Source of the DNA: Providencia alcalifaciens
GTDB taxonomy: Bacteria; Pseudomonadota; Gammaproteobacteria; Enterobacterales; Enterobacteriaceae
NCBI RefSeq assembly: GCF_915403165.1
Contig: NZ_OU659204.1
Location: forward strand, 2,170,001 to 2,234,000
Direction: 5' to 3'
Length of the DNA stretch: 64,000 nt
Shown here: positions 39,848-50,280 of the stretch, piece by piece
Layout: every line of letters starts with the position of its first letter
Position numbering within the stretch: the first letter of the stretch is position 1
Program-made: the position numbers and the translations under genes
Notes under the pieces: generated by a model
Told to the model about the DNA's origin: nothing
What the model saw: the letters and a program-made list of their open reading frames with translations, nothing else
Databases searched by the model: none

Positions 39848-40903
39848 TCACTCTTCTAAACAGTTTTTTCGTTCATGCTCAATAAGCCATTCTTTACGCG
39901 CTATACCACCACCATAACCTGTCATTGCACCATCTTTACCAATAATTCTGTGGCACGGTATGATGATAGCTATTCGGTTCGCACCATTGGCTGCCGCCAC
40001 TGCGCGTACTGCTTTGATATTCCCAATCTGCTCAGATAGTGCTTGGTAGTGAGATATTTGCCCATAGCTAACACCACGTACCCCTAGCCAGACAGAACGT
40101 TGGAAATCACTACCTGGGGTAACTAGGCGTAGATCAAATTTCTGACGTGTTCCAGAAAAATACTCGGTAATCTCTTTTTCAGCCTGACGTGTATGAACGT
40201 TTTCCCCTGAAATTATTCGCGCTTTAAGCAACTTTTGAAGATAGCGAAATTCGGCTTCCAACATTCTTCGGTCAGTAAACTCCAGCAGACAAACACCGTG
40301 TTCTGTGGCACAGACAAACATGGGCCCAAGTGGTGTAGTAAAACGGTGAATCATAATCATCTGACTCTGCTGAGTCGGGGCAGCACCTGTTATGTTCTTA
40401 TAGGTATAACCAAAACCGCTCAATGATTCATAACCATTATCCAAAGCAACATCCGTGGCAGTTCGACCACTTTTAAGCTCTTGAACCGCTATATTAACCC
40501 GCTGCATTCGTTGAAATGTCTGGAAGGTAATTCCATGATTTTGTAGAAACCAACGACGTACTCTTTCTGGGCTGATACCATGCATCCGTAATTCAGAATC
40601 TTTTATTTTTGCTTTAGGGTATGCACGTACAAGCCCCAGCGCTTGCTCAATGAAAAGCGGTGCACTATATGCATTTTCTGTAGGACGACACACTTTACAG
40701 GGGCGAAACCCTGCATCCAAAGCCGACTTAAAATCTCGATAAAAATCAACATTTTTACGTTTTGGTTTACGTGCCCGACACACTGAAATACAAAATACGC
40801 CAGTAGTTTTGACACCAACAAAAAAAACGCCTGTATATTCTGCATTGCGTTCAAGTAATGCCTGATACCAGATATTACACTGATTATTATCGAGAACTTT
40901 CAT
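39848..40903 (-). CDS. ada: Bifunctional Ada: O6-methylguanine-DNA methyltransferase / transcriptional activator
   Basis: Repairs O6-methylguanine and methylphosphotriesters and activates the adaptive response to alkylation. The 351 residues (354 in E. coli) contain the zinc site and methylphosphotriester acceptor Cys38 with Cys42, Cys69 and Cys72, an AraC-type DNA-binding domain (about 85-180), and a C-terminal methyltransferase domain with Cys317 in IIPCHRIIG. Start 40903 has AGGAG upstream. Its first codons overlap the end of the PEP-mutase-like gene by 17 bases, so the two are cotranscribed. It lies in the purN-ppk insertion. Confidence 0.93.
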   Translation of the reverse strand: MKVLDNNQCNIWYQALLERNAEYTGVFFVGVKTTGVFCISVCRARKPKRKNVDFYRDFKSALDAGFRPCKVCRPTENAYSAPLFIEQALGLVRAYPKAKIKDSELRMHGISPERVRRWFLQNHGITFQTFQRMQRVNIAVQELKSGRTATDVALDNGYESLSGFGYTYKNITGAAPTQQSQMIMIHRFTTPLGPMFVCATEHGVCLLEFTDRRMLEAEFRYLQKLLKARIISGENVHTRQAEKEITEYFSGTRQKFDLRLVTPGSDFQRSVWLGVRGVSYGQISHYQALSEQIGNIKAVRAVAAANGANRIAIIIPCHRIIGKDGAMTGYGGGIARKEWLIEHERKNCLEE

Positions 40904-41663
40904 CCACAAAAACTCCTGCAAATGTCTGCTGTGATTGGATAGTTAACATCAAGTCTCTAAGCTTTGTTTGAAGAGCAGAATGAATAAAATTCCCCATTGA
41001 AATACGTTTTACGCCCAGTATACTTAATCTCTCAAATTTAGGCAGATTAGGCATACACATTACATTTAATGGCAAGCTAATTGATTTGGAAATAATCTCT
41101 ATATCATTTTCTAATGTTAGGCATGGGACAAAAAGCCCATCAGCACCCGCTGCTTTATAAAGCCGCCCGCGGAACAAGGTTTCCTCCAATGATTGTTCAT
41201 GATTTAGGAGGTATGTATCGGTACGAATATTTAAAAATAATGGGCTATCTTCTAAGATTAATGCCGCTCTTATCTCTTTTAATGCCTCGGAAAATATTGT
41301 TGCATCACCAAGTTGTCTGACACCATTAATCACTCTGCTGTCTTCAAGGTTTATACCAACAACCCCTAACTGAATAAGGCGTTTGAGATTAATAGCAATC
41401 TCCTCAGAGGTATCACCAAATCCAGCTTCTACATCAACGCTTAATGGTAGATTACTAACAGATTTGATGCGACTGACAATGTAAAATAGCTCATCAAAAG
41501 AAATGGATTCCCCATCTTCGTAACCTAATGTAGCGGCAATCGCTGCACTTGAAGTCCCTAGTGCCTGATAGCCTGCTTGCTGCGCAGCAATCGCACTTCC
41601 TGCATCCCAAACATTCGCAATAAGTAGCGGTTTATTTTGATTATGAAGCTCAATGAAATTCAT
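40887..41663 (-). CDS. Isocitrate lyase/PEP mutase family protein
   Basis: A 258-residue TIM-barrel protein of the isocitrate lyase/PEP mutase superfamily. The magnesium-binding motif DVEAGFGD (77-84) and the later NLEDS are visible, while the KKCGH lyase motif is missing, so it is not isocitrate lyase. It may act as a C-C or P-C bond lyase on an oxaloacetate- or pyruvate-like compound; the substrate is not known. AGGAG lies at good spacing before ATG 41663. It leads a two-gene unit with ada; a functional link to alkylation damage is not established. Confidence 0.82.
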   Translation of the reverse strand: MNFIELHNQNKPLLIANVWDAGSAIAAQQAGYQALGTSSAAIAATLGYEDGESISFDELFYIVSRIKSVSNLPLSVDVEAGFGDTSEEIAINLKRLIQLGVVGINLEDSRVINGVRQLGDATIFSEALKEIRAALILEDSPLFLNIRTDTYLLNHEQSLEETLFRGRLYKAAGADGLFVPCLTLENDIEIISKSISLPLNVMCMPNLPKFERLSILGVKRISMGNFIHSALQTKLRDLMLTIQSQQTFAGVFVDESSR

Positions 41664-42162
41664 GTTTATCTCCTTTTTGAATGAAGATAAACCTAAAATA
41701 TTCAATGCTCCCTAACAACCGAAAATTGGACGACCATTTTTGTATGTTATCTATATCAACCAAGGAAAAATCTTCTCTACTTTGTTGTTCAACACGCTCT
41801 AGTTCTTATAACGTCCGCTCTTGGCACAAGGCTGTCCGCTATTTTAGATTTACATCACCGCCATCCCGACTCAGTTCTGTACGAGTACAATCTTTAGATG
41901 GATACAATTTCCGCCCTTTTCTATTTCTAGCCACGTATTTTCAGATATTACGTTCACTCTTGTGGTCTAAACCCACCATCAACCACATGCCAACCACTCC
42001 CCCTTAAACCAACTAATCTTCGACAAACTCTCCCTCACCCTGCTTTCTGTCATTATTTTATTGCAAATAAGTGGTATCCTTATAACAGCGCTAAGTAATT
42101 AATTTTCTAGTTGATACTTTCGCCATAAATAGTTTTATAATTAATAACAATCGAGGTGTTTT
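41664..42162. other. Gap between the PEP-mutase-like gene and speG
   Basis: About 500 bases between divergent genes. A plus-strand frame at 41681-42007 exists but has no ribosome site, uneven composition and no recognised family, so I regard it as chance or decayed sequence. No tRNA, repeat or operator was recognised. Confidence 0.5.
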
Positions 42163-42699
42163 ATGACGACCGGGCAAGCTCATCTGTTTAAGTTGCGCCC
42201 ACTTGAGCGTGAAGACTTAGCTTTCATCCACCAGCTGGACAATAACGCCAATATTATGCGTTATTGGTTCGAAGAGCCTTATGAGGCATTCGTTGAGCTC
42301 AGTGATCTTTACGATAAGCATATTCACGACCAATCCGAACGCCGCTTTATTGTCGAATCAGACAGTGAAAAAGTCGGTTTAGTCGAGCTGGTTGAAATTG
42401 ATTATGTTCACCGTCGTTCTGAATTCCAGATTATCATTGCACCCCGCTATCAAGGGAAAGGGTATGCAAGCCGCGCTGCAAAACTGGCCATGGACTACGC
42501 CTTTTCAGTGCTCAATTTGTACAAACTTTATCTGATAGTCGATAAAGAAAATGTCAAAGCTATCCATATTTATAATAAACTCGACTTCCACACAGAAGGC
42601 GAGCTAATTGATGAGTTTTTTGTTAATGGTCGCTACCACACCGCAATCCGTATGTGTGTGTTCCAGCACCAATATTTTGCAATGAAACAGCAGTCTTAA
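42163..42699 (+). CDS. speG: Spermidine N1-acetyltransferase
   Basis: GNAT enzyme that acetylates spermidine and spermine with acetyl-CoA, lowering polyamine toxicity. The 178 residues compare with 186 in E. coli; the difference is a shorter C-terminal tail. The acetyl-CoA loop [19 protein letters not shown], the polyamine-site residues in [17 protein letters not shown] and the catalytic Tyr region are conserved. It is plus-strand, 89 bases before ppk. Confidence 0.95.
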   Translation: MTTGQAHLFKLRPLEREDLAFIHQLDNNANIMRYWFEEPYEAFVELSDLYDKHIHDQSERRFIVESDSEKVGLVELVEIDYVHRRSEFQIIIAPRYQGKGYASRAAKLAMDYAFSVLNLYKLYLIVDKENVKAIHIYNKLDFHTEGELIDEFFVNGRYHTAIRMCVFQHQYFAMKQQS

Positions 42700-42788
42700 A
42701 ACGCTTAATATTTCCAAGAATAGCGCGATAGAAGTCAAAGGTGATAATCGGTTTTTATCAGTATTAACCAGTCGAATACGGAGCAACA

Positions 42789-44858
42789 ATGTCCCAAGAA
42801 CGCCTCTATCATGAAAAAGAGCTCAGCTGGCTCTCTTTTAACGAACGAGTTCTCCAAGAAGCCGCGGATAAGCGGAACCCTCTTATAGAACGAATGCGTT
42901 TTTTGGGCATTTACTCCAATAACTTAGATGAATTCTATAAAGTCCGTTTTGCGGATGTAAAACGTCGCATCTTAATCAATGAAGAACGCGGCTCTGCCAG
43001 TGGTGCTCGTCATCTGCTCAAACGCATTCAATCTAAAGTGGCCAAACAAGAGCAAGAGTTCGACGTTCTCTACAACGACCTGCTCCTTGAAATGGCACGT
43101 AACCAAATATTCTTAATTAATGAGCGTCAAATTTCACCGCGCCAGCAAATTTGGTTACGCCAATACTTTCGTCAAAATCTACGCCAACATATCACGCCGA
43201 TTTTAATCAATCGTGATACTAACTTAGTGGAATTTCTGAAAGATGATTACACCTACCTCGCCGTTGAAATTATTAATGGTGCTGAAGTGCAATACGCCTT
43301 ATTAGAGATCCCATCGGATAAAGTTCCACGTTTTGTTAATCTCCCGCCAGAGATGCCAAAGCGTCGCAAATCAATGATTTTAATTGACAATATCCTTCGC
43401 TATACCCTCGATGAAATTTTTAAAGGCTTCTTTGACTACGACAAGCTCAATGCCTATTCCATGAAAATGACCCGTGATGCGGAATATGATATCGCCACGG
43501 AGATGGAGTCTAGCCTGCTAGAAATTATGTCATCCACGTTAAAACAGCGGTTAACGGCGGAGCCAGTTCGCTTTGTTTATCAACGTGATATGCCCGATGA
43601 AATGGTCGCGCTACTACGAGAAAAACTGGGGTTATCGAATGATGACTCGGTGATTGCAGGAGGGCGTTACCATAACTTTAAAGATTTTATTAACTTCCCG
43701 AATGAAGGGAATAAAAACTTACTCAACAAACCATTACCGCGCTTACGCCACCGCTGGTTTGATAACTTCCGTAACGGATTTGACGCCATTCGCGAACGCG
43801 ATGTGTTGCTCTACTACCCTTATTACACGTTCGAGCACACGTTAGAATTGCTGCGCCAAGCGTCGTTTGACCCGAATGTGCTATCCATCAAAATCAATAT
43901 TTACCGTGTGGCAAAAGACTCTCGCATCATCGACTCGGTGATCCACGCTGCCCACAACGGTAAAAAAGTGACCGTGGTCGTGGAACTGCAAGCGCGTTTT
44001 GATGAAGCCGCTAATATTCACTGGGCAAAACGCCTGACTGAAGCGGGCGTCCACGTTATCTTCTCCGCGCCGGGGCTTAAAATTCACGCCAAGTTGTTTA
44101 TTATCTCCCGTATGGAAGAAGGCCAAATTGTTCGCTATGCCCATATCGGTACGGGTAACTTTAACGAAAAAACCGCTCGCCTCTACACCGATTACTCATT
44201 ACTCACCTGTAACGAGCAAATCACTAACGAAGTGCGCCGAGTATTTAGCTTTATTGAAAACCCGTATCGCCCTGTGACATTCGATAATTTGATGGTGTCT
44301 CCGCAAAATACACGCACCAAAATCACTGAGTTAATTGACCAAGAAATTGCGAATGCGCAAGCTGGGTTACCGAGCGGCATCACGCTGAAAATTAATAACT
44401 TAGTCGATAAAGAACTGACCGATAAGCTTTATGATGCCTCCAATGCAGGCGTTAAAATTCGCTTGTTAGTGCGTGGTATGTGTTCACTTGTCTCAGGGCA
44501 ACAAGGCTATAGCGAAAATATCCAAGTCACCAGTGTGGTCGACCGATTCTTAGAGCATGACCGTGTTTACGTCTTCACCAATGCCGGTGATGAAAAAGTC
44601 TTTATCTCTTCGGCCGATTGGATGACCCGCAACATCGACTACCGTATCGAAGTCGCCGTTCGTTTGCTGGATCCGCGACTTAAACAGATGGTTTTAGATA
44701 TCCTCGAATTACAGTTCAGTGATACCGTCAAAGCCCGCTTTGTTGACAAAGAACTCAGTAATCATTATGTTCCCCGCGGCAATAAGCGCAAAATTCGCGC
44801 TCAATTAGCTGTTTATGAATTTTTAAAAGCACTCGAAATGCCTGACACAAGAGCTTGA
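42789..44858 (+). CDS. ppk: Polyphosphate kinase 1
   Basis: Reversibly polymerises the gamma phosphate of ATP into polyphosphate. The 689 residues match E. coli Ppk (688). The N domain starts [17 protein letters not shown]; the phosphorylated His433 is in [10 protein letters not shown], and the second active-site His is in [15 protein letters not shown] precedes the ATG. It is followed by ppx 4 bases later, as in E. coli. Confidence 0.97.
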   Translation: MSQERLYHEKELSWLSFNERVLQEAADKRNPLIERMRFLGIYSNNLDEFYKVRFADVKRRILINEERGSASGARHLLKRIQSKVAKQEQEFDVLYNDLLLEMARNQIFLINERQISPRQQIWLRQYFRQNLRQHITPILINRDTNLVEFLKDDYTYLAVEIINGAEVQYALLEIPSDKVPRFVNLPPEMPKRRKSMILIDNILRYTLDEIFKGFFDYDKLNAYSMKMTRDAEYDIATEMESSLLEIMSSTLKQRLTAEPVRFVYQRDMPDEMVALLREKLGLSNDDSVIAGGRYHNFKDFINFPNEGNKNLLNKPLPRLRHRWFDNFRNGFDAIRERDVLLYYPYYTFEHTLELLRQASFDPNVLSIKINIYRVAKDSRIIDSVIHAAHNGKKVTVVVELQARFDEAANIHWAKRLTEAGVHVIFSAPGLKIHAKLFIISRMEEGQIVRYAHIGTGNFNEKTARLYTDYSLLTCNEQITNEVRRVFSFIENPYRPVTFDNLMVSPQNTRTKITELIDQEIANAQAGLPSGITLKINNLVDKELTDKLYDASNAGVKIRLLVRGMCSLVSGQQGYSENIQVTSVVDRFLEHDRVYVFTNAGDEKVFISSADWMTRNIDYRIEVAVRLLDPRLKQMVLDILELQFSDTVKARFVDKELSNHYVPRGNKRKIRAQLAVYEFLKALEMPDTRA

Positions 44859-44862
44859 TACT

Positions 44863-46395
44863 ATGCCAATTGCCAGTTCATCTACCCCAAGACCACAAGA
44901 AATTGCGGCGATTGACTTGGGTTCAAACAGTTTTCATATGGTTATTGCGCGTATTGTCAATGGAGCACTACAAGTTCTAACCCGTTTAAAAAAACGTGTT
45001 CATCTTGCTGATGGGCTGAGTGATACCAATGAACTCAGTGAAGAAGCCATGGAACGTGGCTTGGCGTGTTTATCGCTATTTGCTGAGCGTCTACAAGGCT
45101 TCACGCCCGATAACGTCTGTATCGTTGGTACCCATTCATTACGAGTCGCCACCAACGTCGAAGAATTCCTGCGCCGTGCCAAGGCCATTATTCCCTACCC
45201 GATTGAGATCATTTCAGGGCAAGAAGAGGCTCGCTTGATTTTTATGGGTGTTGAGCACACTCAGCCGGAAAAAGGACGCAAACTGGTTATCGATATTGGC
45301 GGCGGATCCACGGAGCTGGTGATCGGTGAAAAATTTGAACCGATTTTAATTGAAAGCCGCCGTATGGGCTGTGTTAGCTTTGCGCGTCACTATTTTCCTA
45401 ACGAAACCATTTCCCCAGAGAATTTTAATCGCGCCTATTTAGCCGCCTGCTTAAAATTGGAAAGCACCGCTACCCTGTTTAAAAAACAAGTCTGGGACGT
45501 GGCCATGGGGGCCTCCGGCACCATTAAAGCGGCACATGCGGTGATTGTAGAGATGGGCGACCGTGATGGCATTATTACCCGCGAGCGTCTCGAAAAAATC
45601 AAACAGCTAGCACTGAAGCATAAAACATTTCGTTCATTAGAAATTCCAGGGCTTTCTGCTGATCGCAAACAAGTTTTTGTACCCGGTTTAGCTATCTTAA
45701 TTGCGGTGTTTGATTCCCTCGAAATCAAAGAATTACGACTCTCAGACGGAGCCTTACGTGAAGGTGTTCTCTATGAAATGGAAGGTCGCTTTCGCCACCA
45801 AGATATTCGTCAACGTACCGCGTTAAGCCTTGCCGAGCACTATAATATCGACCGCGAACAAGCTAAACGGGTTTTGAAAACCATGGAAGAGCTGTATTAT
45901 CAGTGGCGTCAGCAGAACCCTAAACAGGCCAACCCACAATTAGAATCCATTTTAATTTGGGCGGTTATGCTGCACGAAGTGGGATTGAGCATTAACCATA
46001 GTGGCATGCACCGTCACTCCGCCTATATCTTACAAAACACTAACTTACCGGGATTTAGCCAAGAGCAACAATTGCTGTTATCCACGTTGGTTCGTCATCA
46101 TCGTCGCGCCATTAAATACGATGAAATACCTAAGTTTAACTTGTTTAAACGCAAGCAATTTATGCCGTTGATTCAGATTTTGCGCTTATCTATCTTATTG
46201 AATAATCAGCGCCAATCGACAACGACGCCTTCGTCTATGCGCATTGAAACCGACGAAGGTCATTGGACACTTTTCTTACCTGAGCAGTATCTCGCCCACA
46301 ATGCGTTAATGCTGCTCGACCTTGAAAAAGAGAGTGCATACTGGGAAGAAGTTCCTGGCTGGAAACTCACTATTTGCGCAGAAAATGAGCCATAG
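44863..46395 (+). CDS. ppx: Exopolyphosphatase
   Basis: Hydrolyses terminal phosphate from polyphosphate and, in the family, can also degrade pppGpp. The 510 residues match E. coli Ppx (513). The actin-like ATPase fold shows [26 protein letters not shown] and [11 protein letters not shown], followed by the HD-type domain (about 310-510). Paired with ppk in one transcription unit, so synthesis and breakdown of polyphosphate are coupled. Confidence 0.96.
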   Translation: MPIASSSTPRPQEIAAIDLGSNSFHMVIARIVNGALQVLTRLKKRVHLADGLSDTNELSEEAMERGLACLSLFAERLQGFTPDNVCIVGTHSLRVATNVEEFLRRAKAIIPYPIEIISGQEEARLIFMGVEHTQPEKGRKLVIDIGGGSTELVIGEKFEPILIESRRMGCVSFARHYFPNETISPENFNRAYLAACLKLESTATLFKKQVWDVAMGASGTIKAAHAVIVEMGDRDGIITRERLEKIKQLALKHKTFRSLEIPGLSADRKQVFVPGLAILIAVFDSLEIKELRLSDGALREGVLYEMEGRFRHQDIRQRTALSLAEHYNIDREQAKRVLKTMEELYYQWRQQNPKQANPQLESILIWAVMLHEVGLSINHSGMHRHSAYILQNTNLPGFSQEQQLLLSTLVRHHRRAIKYDEIPKFNLFKRKQFMPLIQILRLSILLNNQRQSTTTPSSMRIETDEGHWTLFLPEQYLAHNALMLLDLEKESAYWEEVPGWKLTICAENEP

Positions 46396-46601
46396 GCTGA
46401 TATGACTCAAAAATGGGTGTGATTTAGAAAACAGAAACAAAAAATAATGATTTGCGGTCAGTGTTGTTTTGTTCTTCTTATTCGAAATATGAACAGATTT
46501 GATATTTTTTTGGGATCAGCGACAATACTGGGTAGAAGTTTCGTCACCTCGCAGGCGAATTAATTTAAAGCGCTTCGGCGTCGAATGGTTTAAGGATTAA
46601 C

Positions 46602-48062
46602 ATGTCACAAACTGCTTTTTCAACTGATGCGGCACCAATAATCAATCCGCATTCACAAAGACTGGCGTACATCCGCCAGCAAATACTGACGTTATTCATG
46701 GAAGACGAAGAGTTTGTTCACGCTCTTGTCGAGAAAGACCAACACGTCAGTATGGATGATAAAGCATTTAGTGAAAAAATTAGCACGGTTAAAGAACTGC
46801 TTATTGACCTCCACACCGCGGATATCGCCGATATCCTTGAGATGCTGCCGTACGACGAGCGTCTCGCTCTTTGGCGTTTAGTCGATAACAACGAACGCGG
46901 TGAAGTATTGGTTGAGGCCTCCGTATCAGTGTGGGACAGCCTGATTAAAGATATGTCAGACCGAGAACTGCTGCGAGCAGTTGCTGGCTTACATGTGGAC
47001 GAACAAGCATATATCGCCGAACACTTGCCCCGCGATACCATGCGCCGACTCCTCACTTACTTAGACCCAAGCTTACGCAGCCGTATTCGTGAAGTCCTCC
47101 AATACGCCAAAGACAGCGTTGGACAGATGATGGATTTCGAATTCGTCACCGTGCGTTCAAATGTCACCCTAAAAACAGTGCAACGCTATCTACGCCAACG
47201 GGGAAAAATTCCTGAAGCAACGGATAAAATTTTCGTTGTCGATAAAGATAATTATCTGCAAGGTGAATTACCCCTGACCACCATTTTAATCCAAGCGCCA
47301 GAACGTATTGTTGCCGACGTGATGAAAACGGATACCGTCACCTTCTTACCCGATGAAAAAGGTGAAGATGCGGCGAGCGCGTTCGAACGTTACGACTTAA
47401 TTTCTGCCGCCGTTGTGGACAGTAATGGTTTGCTGATGGGACGTCTAACCGTTGAAGACATCGTTGATAATATCAGCGAAGAAAATGACAACAGCATCCG
47501 TCGTATGGGGGGCTTAAGCCCTGAAGAGGACGTATTTGCCCCAGTTGGTCAAGCCGTTAAAACCCGTTGGACATGGCTTGCCATTAACCTGTGTACCGCA
47601 TTCGTCGCTTCCCGCGTTATTGGTGTATTCGAAGATACAATTTCACAGCTAGTTGCTCTCGCAACATTAATGCCAATCGTGGCCGGTATCGGTGGTAATA
47701 CCGGTAACCAGACTATTACCATGATTGTCCGTGCCATCGCGTTACACCAAATTCAGAACGGTAGCTTCTCCTTCCTGATGGTCAGAGAGCTTGGGGTCGC
47801 CTTTATTAACGGGGTAGTTTGGGGTGGTATTATGGGGGTCGTCACCTATCTCCTGTATGGGGATCTCGCTATGGGCGCTGTAATGACCCTTGCAATGGTA
47901 CTCAACCTCTTGATGGCTGCCATCATGGGTGTCCTGATCCCATTAATTATGATTAAAATGGGTAAAGACCCTGCTATCGGCTCTAGCGTGATGATCACTG
48001 CCATTACAGATACTGGCGGCTTCTTTATCTTCTTAGGGTTAGCTACCCTGTTCTTAGTTTAA
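46602..48062 (+). CDS. mgtE: Magnesium transporter MgtE
   Basis: Mg2+ channel/transporter with cytoplasmic gating. The 486 residues comprise the N domain (about 30-165), a pair of CBS domains (about 170-295), and a five-helix membrane domain (about 315-486) with the pore motif PIVAGIGGNTGNQ. AAGGA precedes the ATG. It is 206 bases after ppx; E. coli lacks mgtE at this place. No Mg-sensing leader (M-box) was recognised upstream. Confidence 0.94.
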   Translation: MSQTAFSTDAAPIINPHSQRLAYIRQQILTLFMEDEEFVHALVEKDQHVSMDDKAFSEKISTVKELLIDLHTADIADILEMLPYDERLALWRLVDNNERGEVLVEASVSVWDSLIKDMSDRELLRAVAGLHVDEQAYIAEHLPRDTMRRLLTYLDPSLRSRIREVLQYAKDSVGQMMDFEFVTVRSNVTLKTVQRYLRQRGKIPEATDKIFVVDKDNYLQGELPLTTILIQAPERIVADVMKTDTVTFLPDEKGEDAASAFERYDLISAAVVDSNGLLMGRLTVEDIVDNISEENDNSIRRMGGLSPEEDVFAPVGQAVKTRWTWLAINLCTAFVASRVIGVFEDTISQLVALATLMPIVAGIGGNTGNQTITMIVRAIALHQIQNGSFSFLMVRELGVAFINGVVWGGIMGVVTYLLYGDLAMGAVMTLAMVLNLLMAAIMGVLIPLIMIKMGKDPAIGSSVMITAITDTGGFFIFLGLATLFLV

Positions 48063-48668
48063 CGGCCTACCCGCATACTTTCTGAACATAGACCATAGTC
48101 TTTAGTGAACAGAAAGCATGCGGGTTTATAAAAACCTGCCATTTCCTGCAAAACCTCCTAATCATACTGAAACAGAAATAACTGACAGATCATATCCGCG
48201 AGTATTATTTATTTAAATAGCCTTATCACCTGCAAATTAATTATATTATTTTATCTATACCTGTTATTTACTCTATTTAGTTTCACACTTAATAAATGAG
48301 TACCATTATATTTATTGCCTTTTTTGCCATTATTTTACATCTCAAAATATACAATCGTCTGTAATTACTCGTTTATTAATATCATATCGTGGCATTCAAT
48401 TATCATTTAGAGTAGTCATTTGACCTTTTTTAACTAAATAGAATCTTATGCTTGTTTTCAAGGTGGCAGTTTACAGAATATGAAACTTTCTGCTATAAAT
48501 GAAGGCACGTTAGAGATACAGAGTATTACCTTGGTTTATTTTCCCTCGTTTTATCTCTCATATCCTTTGCCAAATAATATTAATTACTTCGCTATTTAAC
48601 GTACCTATTATTACAAATAACCTCATCGCGCTAATATTGAAATGTTGTGTATTTAGAAGGACAGAATT
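48063..48668. other. AT-rich gap between mgtE and the MFS gene
   Basis: The first part holds the long hairpin at 48069-48125. The remaining 540 bases are strongly AT-rich and have no coding frame or recognised operator. They presumably contain the MFS promoter and a long leader. Confidence 0.55.
48069..48125 (+). terminator. Long hairpin after mgtE
   Basis: ACCCGCAT-A-CTTTCTG pairs with CAGAAAG-C-ATGCGGGT around a loop that holds a smaller AGAC/GTCT dyad. It begins 7 bases past the mgtE stop. Only three T residues follow, so it is best read as a terminator or 3'-end protector. Confidence 0.7.
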
Positions 48669-50024
48669 ATGACATCGCAAACAACCAGCCAACCTGCGGC
48701 TAGACCGTTAGGCAAAGAAGATTATAAAACGTTGGGCTTATCCTCTTTGGGTGGCACATTAGAATTTTATGATTTCGTTATTTTCGTTTTTTACGCGAAA
48801 ATTATCTCTCAACTGTTTTTCCCGGGAGATAATGAATTTCTCGCATTAATGGCGACGCTGGGTCTGTTTGCTGCGGGTTATCTTGCTCGCCCATTGGGCG
48901 GCATTATCATGGCTCATTTTGGCGATAAAATTGGCCGTAAGAAAATGTTTACCTTAAGTATTTTCTTGATGGCATTCCCAACCTTTATTATTGGTTTCTT
49001 ACCTACATTTGAGACCATTGGTGCCGCTGCACCACTGTTACTGTTATTAATGCGTATCATGCAAGGTGCTGCTATCGGCGGTGAAATGCCAGGTGCATGG
49101 GTGTTTATTGCCGAACATACACCGAAACAGCGTTATGGTTTAGGCGTGGGAACATTAACCTCAGGGATCACTGGCGGGATTTTATTAGGCTCTATCGTCG
49201 CTATTATCATTGAGCGTTCTTATACCACCCAAGAAGTGCATGATTTTGCGTGGCGTATTCCGTTTATCTTAGGGGGTATCTTTGGTTTTATCTCTGTCTA
49301 TCTGCGTCGCTTCTTGCAAGAGACCCCGATTTTCAAAGAGATGGCAGCTAAAAAAGCGTTAACCAAAGAATTGCCTGTAAAAACCGTGGTTAAATCCCAT
49401 AAACAAGCTTGCATGATCACCGCTGCACTGACGTGGTCGCTGTCTACTGCCATCGTTGTCACCATTTTGATGACGCCTGACGTGGTATTAAAAGGTATTT
49501 ATGGCATCGATCGTAATATTGCTTTGCAAGCCAACTGCGCGGCAACCTTGACCTTAACCTTAGGATGTATTTTCTGGGGCTGGTTAGGGGATAGAACCGG
49601 AACGCGTACTTCTATGACATTGTCTTGGGGCGGATTAGCTGTCACAGCTATCTATTTCTATTCATCATTGTCATCTGATATTTCTGCGAATACCTTAACG
49701 TTTAATTACGCATTAATGGGCTTCTTCGTGGGGGCGATTGCGACAACGCCAATTATTAGTACTCGCGCGTTTCCACCAGAAATTCGTTTCTCTGGATTAT
49801 CCTTTGCGTATAACTTGGCATATGCCGTATTTGGTGGATTAACCCCAATCTTGACAGGGGCATGGTTACAGCAATCCCATATGGCACCAGCATATTATGT
49901 GGCAGGAGTATCCTTGTTAGCCGTTGCCGTGGCGTTTATCCCTCTGTCATACAAAGGTTGGACTCGTACTGCAGAAGAGGAACGTAACCCTGCGGCAGTA
50001 CTAAAAACCAGCATAACTCAATAA
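48669..50024 (+). CDS. MFS transporter, metabolite:H+ symporter (MHS) family
   Basis: A 451-residue, 12-helix permease. The MHS signature features are present: GGTLEFYDF in helix 1, RPLGGIIMAHFGDKIGRKKMF in loop 2-3 (read as adjacent motifs), GGEMPGAWVF, and RFSGLSFAYNLAYAVFGG in the second half. Family members move organic acids, shikimate, proline or citrate with protons; the substrate cannot be named here. AGAAGGA precedes the ATG. It is a single gene, followed by a terminator. Confidence 0.88.
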   Translation: MTSQTTSQPAARPLGKEDYKTLGLSSLGGTLEFYDFVIFVFYAKIISQLFFPGDNEFLALMATLGLFAAGYLARPLGGIIMAHFGDKIGRKKMFTLSIFLMAFPTFIIGFLPTFETIGAAAPLLLLLMRIMQGAAIGGEMPGAWVFIAEHTPKQRYGLGVGTLTSGITGGILLGSIVAIIIERSYTTQEVHDFAWRIPFILGGIFGFISVYLRRFLQETPIFKEMAAKKALTKELPVKTVVKSHKQACMITAALTWSLSTAIVVTILMTPDVVLKGIYGIDRNIALQANCAATLTLTLGCIFWGWLGDRTGTRTSMTLSWGGLAVTAIYFYSSLSSDISANTLTFNYALMGFFVGAIATTPIISTRAFPPEIRFSGLSFAYNLAYAVFGGLTPILTGAWLQQSHMAPAYYVAGVSLLAVAVAFIPLSYKGWTRTAEEERNPAAVLKTSITQ

Positions 50025-50045
50025 AACGAATTAGAACAATGACTC

Positions 50046-50080
50046 GCCTGTGGCTGTAAAGTCACAGGCTTTTTTATTTT
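50046..50080 (+). terminator. Terminator after the MFS gene
   Basis: GCCTGTG and CACAGGC form a perfect 7-base stem with a 10-base loop followed by seven T residues. It insulates mdtABC from the upstream gene. Confidence 0.88.
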
Positions 50081-50280
50081 CTTACGAAAAAACGTGCTTT
50101 TATCTATAGTTCTTTTCCATTTTTTCATATTTCCTCCATTTTCTTTTGTTCCCCTCAAGCTAAACTATTAAAATACGCAACTGATTAATTTTTAATATAT
50201 ACCTTATTATATTCAGTTAAATTTATTGGAATGGTTCCTAACTGATTTTACTCAACCTTGAGTTAAGCGAATTACCCACC

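Noticed and set aside
41681-42007. Plus-strand 108-residue frame upstream of speG
   Set aside because: No ribosome site, no recognised family, and Ser/Arg-rich random-looking composition.
46396-46601. Magnesium-sensing leader before mgtE
   Set aside because: No M-box core or uORF was recognised in the 206-base gap.
50126-50145. BaeR box upstream of mdtA
   Set aside because: CTCCAT and a T-rich flank are present at 50134-50139 but the rest of the BaeR consensus is not matched well enough.
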